A stretch of 64,000 nt of DNA from Spisula solida (lineage: Eukaryota > Mollusca > Bivalvia > Venerida > Mactridae): assembly GCA_947247005.1 (NCBI GenBank), contig OX365946.1, forward strand, positions 49,378,734-49,442,733, written 5' to 3'. The notes below the pieces were generated by a model. The model was not told the DNA's origin. It saw only the letters and a list, made by a program, of their open reading frames with translations, and did not search any database. Positions 63,611 to 64,000 of this stretch are shown piece by piece (position 1 is the stretch's first letter; each line of letters opens with the position of its first letter). Both the position numbers and the translations under genes were made by a program.

Positions 63611-64000
63611 ATATCTTCTCTAAATTCATGTTGTTACCACCTGTGAATATGTACATAATTATACCTTATATTAATATTATAAAATGTTAAAAGTGCTTTT
63701 CTGTTACTATTGCTCCTACTATCATATTGCTTTCAAGTTCCATCATTTAGGACCTTGAACGTGGTTCCACACAGTCCATTATGTGTTAGTTGTACAACTC
63801 CATTGACTAATAAGAAGTGACAAGTTGGCATCTATTTCTGGTTAGTTCATGGTTTGCTGGTAGATTCAATTTAGGGCCTGCCTTTACAGTTTGATACAGT
63901 AGATCAATTGGATTAGTTTAGTACACAGTTTTGTGGTACATTTGTACATCTACAAGGGTTAGTTTTTATAGAACTTCAACTTGTGCTGTAATGTAACATA

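Larger units (their letters stand above)
61120..64000 (+). other. Single-copy T/G-rich tract, possible transcribed tail
   Basis: Homology to S1 stops at about 61,120. From there to the window end I found no second copy and no transposon. The + strand is visibly richer in T than A and in G than C line after line, unlike the rest of the window. Such asymmetry is common in transcribed introns and 3' UTRs. AATAAA occurs at 63,135-63,140 and 63,605-63,610. No exon beyond the weak candidate at 61,352-61,450 could be supported. Confidence 0.45.

Noticed and set aside
1..64000. A defined defence, phage, viral or operon-like system
   Set aside because: No cluster of coding frames, no viral hallmark proteins and no prokaryotic signals. 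All recognisable proteins are fragments of LINE or Tc1-type elements.

Overview
The window is AT-rich nuclear DNA from an animal. The best match is a lophotrochozoan, probably a bivalve mollusc. This is an inference from the interspersed repeats: a GTCGGTCGGTCG / TTTGACCTAGGATCTTCAAA repeat, short hairpin MITEs, Tc1/mariner relics and a LINE tail with an (ATT)n end. I found no intact protein-coding gene, no functional RNA gene, no prokaryotic operon and no CRISPR array. The longest Met-to-stop ORF is 129 codons and resembles nothing I recognise. The window is best read as a gene-poor tract built by repeated local duplication and seeded with dead transposons. Copies were matched by eye, so boundaries are good to a few bases where an insertion junction is visible and to tens of bases elsewhere.

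Layout. 1-10.7 kb: mostly single-copy AT-rich DNA with two diverged copies of one segment (E1 about 4.1-4.6 kb, E2 about 10.1-10.7 kb), three MITE-type elements, a LINE 3' end at 5.2-5.8 kb and an old copy of the GTCGG-type repeat at 6.0 kb. 10.9-16.8 kb: a tandem pair D1/D2, D1 carrying a 762-bp mariner-type element and D2 a 265-bp MITE. 18.5-28.4 kb: a much younger head-to-tail duplication A/B (about 4.7 and 5.2 kb), with the GTCGG-type repeat in both copies and the 265-bp MITE only in B. 28.6-42.5 kb (S1) and 47.3-61.1 kb (S2): a large direct duplication with collinear markers and several copy-specific insertions and deletions. Because S1 and S2 act as each other's empty sites, they fix the ends of a Tc1 relic (31,412-32,580), the start of a second element (38,199) and a 759-bp S2-only segment (49,876-50,634). 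Both hold a 25-bp minisatellite, about 14 units in S1 and about 30 in S2. 42.5-47.3 kb is a spacer with another mariner-type element and a small internal duplication. From 61.1 kb to the end the sequence is single-copy within the window and T/G-rich on the + strand. It holds a short cysteine-rich open frame and downstream AATAAA signals, so it could be the tail of a + strand gene.

The observations most worth following are: (1) the GTCGG-type repeat carries clustered, consensus-quality nuclear-receptor half-sites (DR1 plus an ERE-type palindrome); (2) a hydrophobic-peptide-like block (SWAFSG...CWAL) occurs eight times in both orientations; (3) the A/B breakpoint falls inside a transposon terminal inverted repeat; (4) the last 2.9 kb may be the end of a transcribed gene.
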